Of a DNA stretch of 6,231 nucleotides, positions 5,879 through 6,231 are shown piece after piece; the stretch's first letter is position 1, and the number at the start of each line of letters is the position of its first letter. The position numbers and the translations under genes are program-made. The stretch comes from Deltaproteobacteria bacterium UBA6601. Lineage in GTDB: Bacteria; Myxococcota_A; UBA796; UBA9615. The notes beneath the pieces are model-generated. The model had not been told where the DNA came from. It saw only the letters and a program-made list of their open reading frames with translations, and searched no databases. The DNA is taken from contig DJIF01000100.1 in assembly GCA_002433485.1 (NCBI GenBank), forward strand, positions 1 through 6,231. Reading direction: 5' to 3'.

Positions 5879-6231
5879 GTGCGCTCCCGTCCGGCAAAGG
5901 CGAAGTAGATGGCGAGCATGGCCGCGGTGACCGTAATCCCGACGCCAAGTTCGATGATCAGGATGCCGTAGTGGAGTCCGTGTTTTGGATCGTGGGGGTC
6001 GATGACTCGGTAGTCGAGGAAGTTCCCGCCCATGCCGAGGTTGGCAAAGCCAACTGCAGCGAACAGGAGCAGCCCGCCGGAGACCAGGATCTCGACGCTC
6101 CGAGTTGAGACTACTTCGCGGAGCTTATCGAGGCCGAAGATGAGTCCGAACAGGATGAAAGCGGCAGCAAAGATGACACCCGCCTGAAAACCACCGCCGG
6201 GACCAAAGTCGCCGTGGAACTGCACATAGAG
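5875..6231 (-). CDS. mrpB: Na+/H+ antiporter subunit B (MrpB/MnhB), 5' end beyond window
   Basis: The visible 118 codons plus stop form the C-terminal, larger part of an MnhB-domain protein (PF04039). Two family signatures are clear: LYVQFHGDFGPGGGFQAG at the window edge, and the final helix GILIIELGVGITVTAAMLA at about residues 88-106 of the visible part. Two more hydrophobic segments lie between them. A GTG at 6225 could be mistaken for a start, but the frame stays open through Leu-Tyr to the edge and those residues fit the conserved motif, so the true start lies to the right. Typical MrpB is about 140 aa, leaving a short first helix missing. MrpB is an essential small subunit of the Mrp complex. 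Its TGA overlaps the mrpC ATG, marking translational coupling. Confidence 0.9.
   Translation of the reverse strand, partial: LYVQFHGDFGPGGGFQAGVIFAAAFILFGLIFGLDKLREVVSTRSVEILVSGGLLLFAAVGFANLGMGGNFLDYRVIDPHDPKHGLHYGILIIELGVGITVTAAMLAIYFAFAGRERT

Noticed and set aside
383..6231. Reading the cluster as part of a genuine nuo (complex I) operon
   Set aside because: MrpB is present, the NuoK-like protein lacks the NuoK helix glutamates and has the MrpC motif, and gene order is Mrp-like; no nuoH, nuoJ or peripheral-arm genes are seen.

Overview
The window is a compact, single-strand stretch of a proteobacterial genome. Every gene reads on the minus strand, so transcription runs from high to low coordinates. 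Positions 6231 down to 383 hold six tightly packed genes for membrane subunits of an Mrp/Mnh-type multisubunit cation/proton antiporter, or a closely related relative of respiratory complex I. In order of transcription they are: MrpB (5' end lost at the window edge), MrpC, a MrpD-type subunit of 492 aa, a second antiporter-like subunit of 530 aa with a MrpA/NuoL-style signature and a histidine-rich loop, a 94-aa two-helix membrane protein of unknown function, and a third antiporter-like subunit of 589 aa with a long C-terminal extension. Three junctions are 4-base stop/start overlaps, one has a single-base gap and one is an 11-base overlap. The whole set is therefore almost certainly one translationally coupled operon whose promoter and first genes lie beyond the right edge.

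Positions 382 to 221 are a 162-bp AT-richer non-coding gap. It carries a weak promoter-like hexamer, a perfect 12-bp palindrome and a strong Shine-Dalgarno. Positions 220 to 1 are the first 73 codons of a MucR/Ros-family transcriptional regulator, truncated by the left edge. MucR/Ros proteins are characteristic of Alphaproteobacteria, so that is the likely host class. Genus and habitat cannot be read from this window.

Functionally, the three large subunits all belong to the proton-translocating PF00361 family. All three keep the Glu (helix 5), Lys (helix 7), Lys (helix 8) and Lys (helix 12) pattern on which ion pathways depend. MrpC is the NuoK-like connector and MrpB the small Mrp-specific subunit. 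No MrpA fusion is present here. The 530- and 589-aa proteins probably cover the MrpA N-terminal role, while the MrpA C-terminal pieces (MbhD/MbhE-like) and MrpE/F/G, if present, would be upstream outside the window. The most distinctive points are three separate antiporter modules in one Mrp-type operon (Mrp has two, complex I has three), the embedded 94-aa protein, and the five-unit His repeat.
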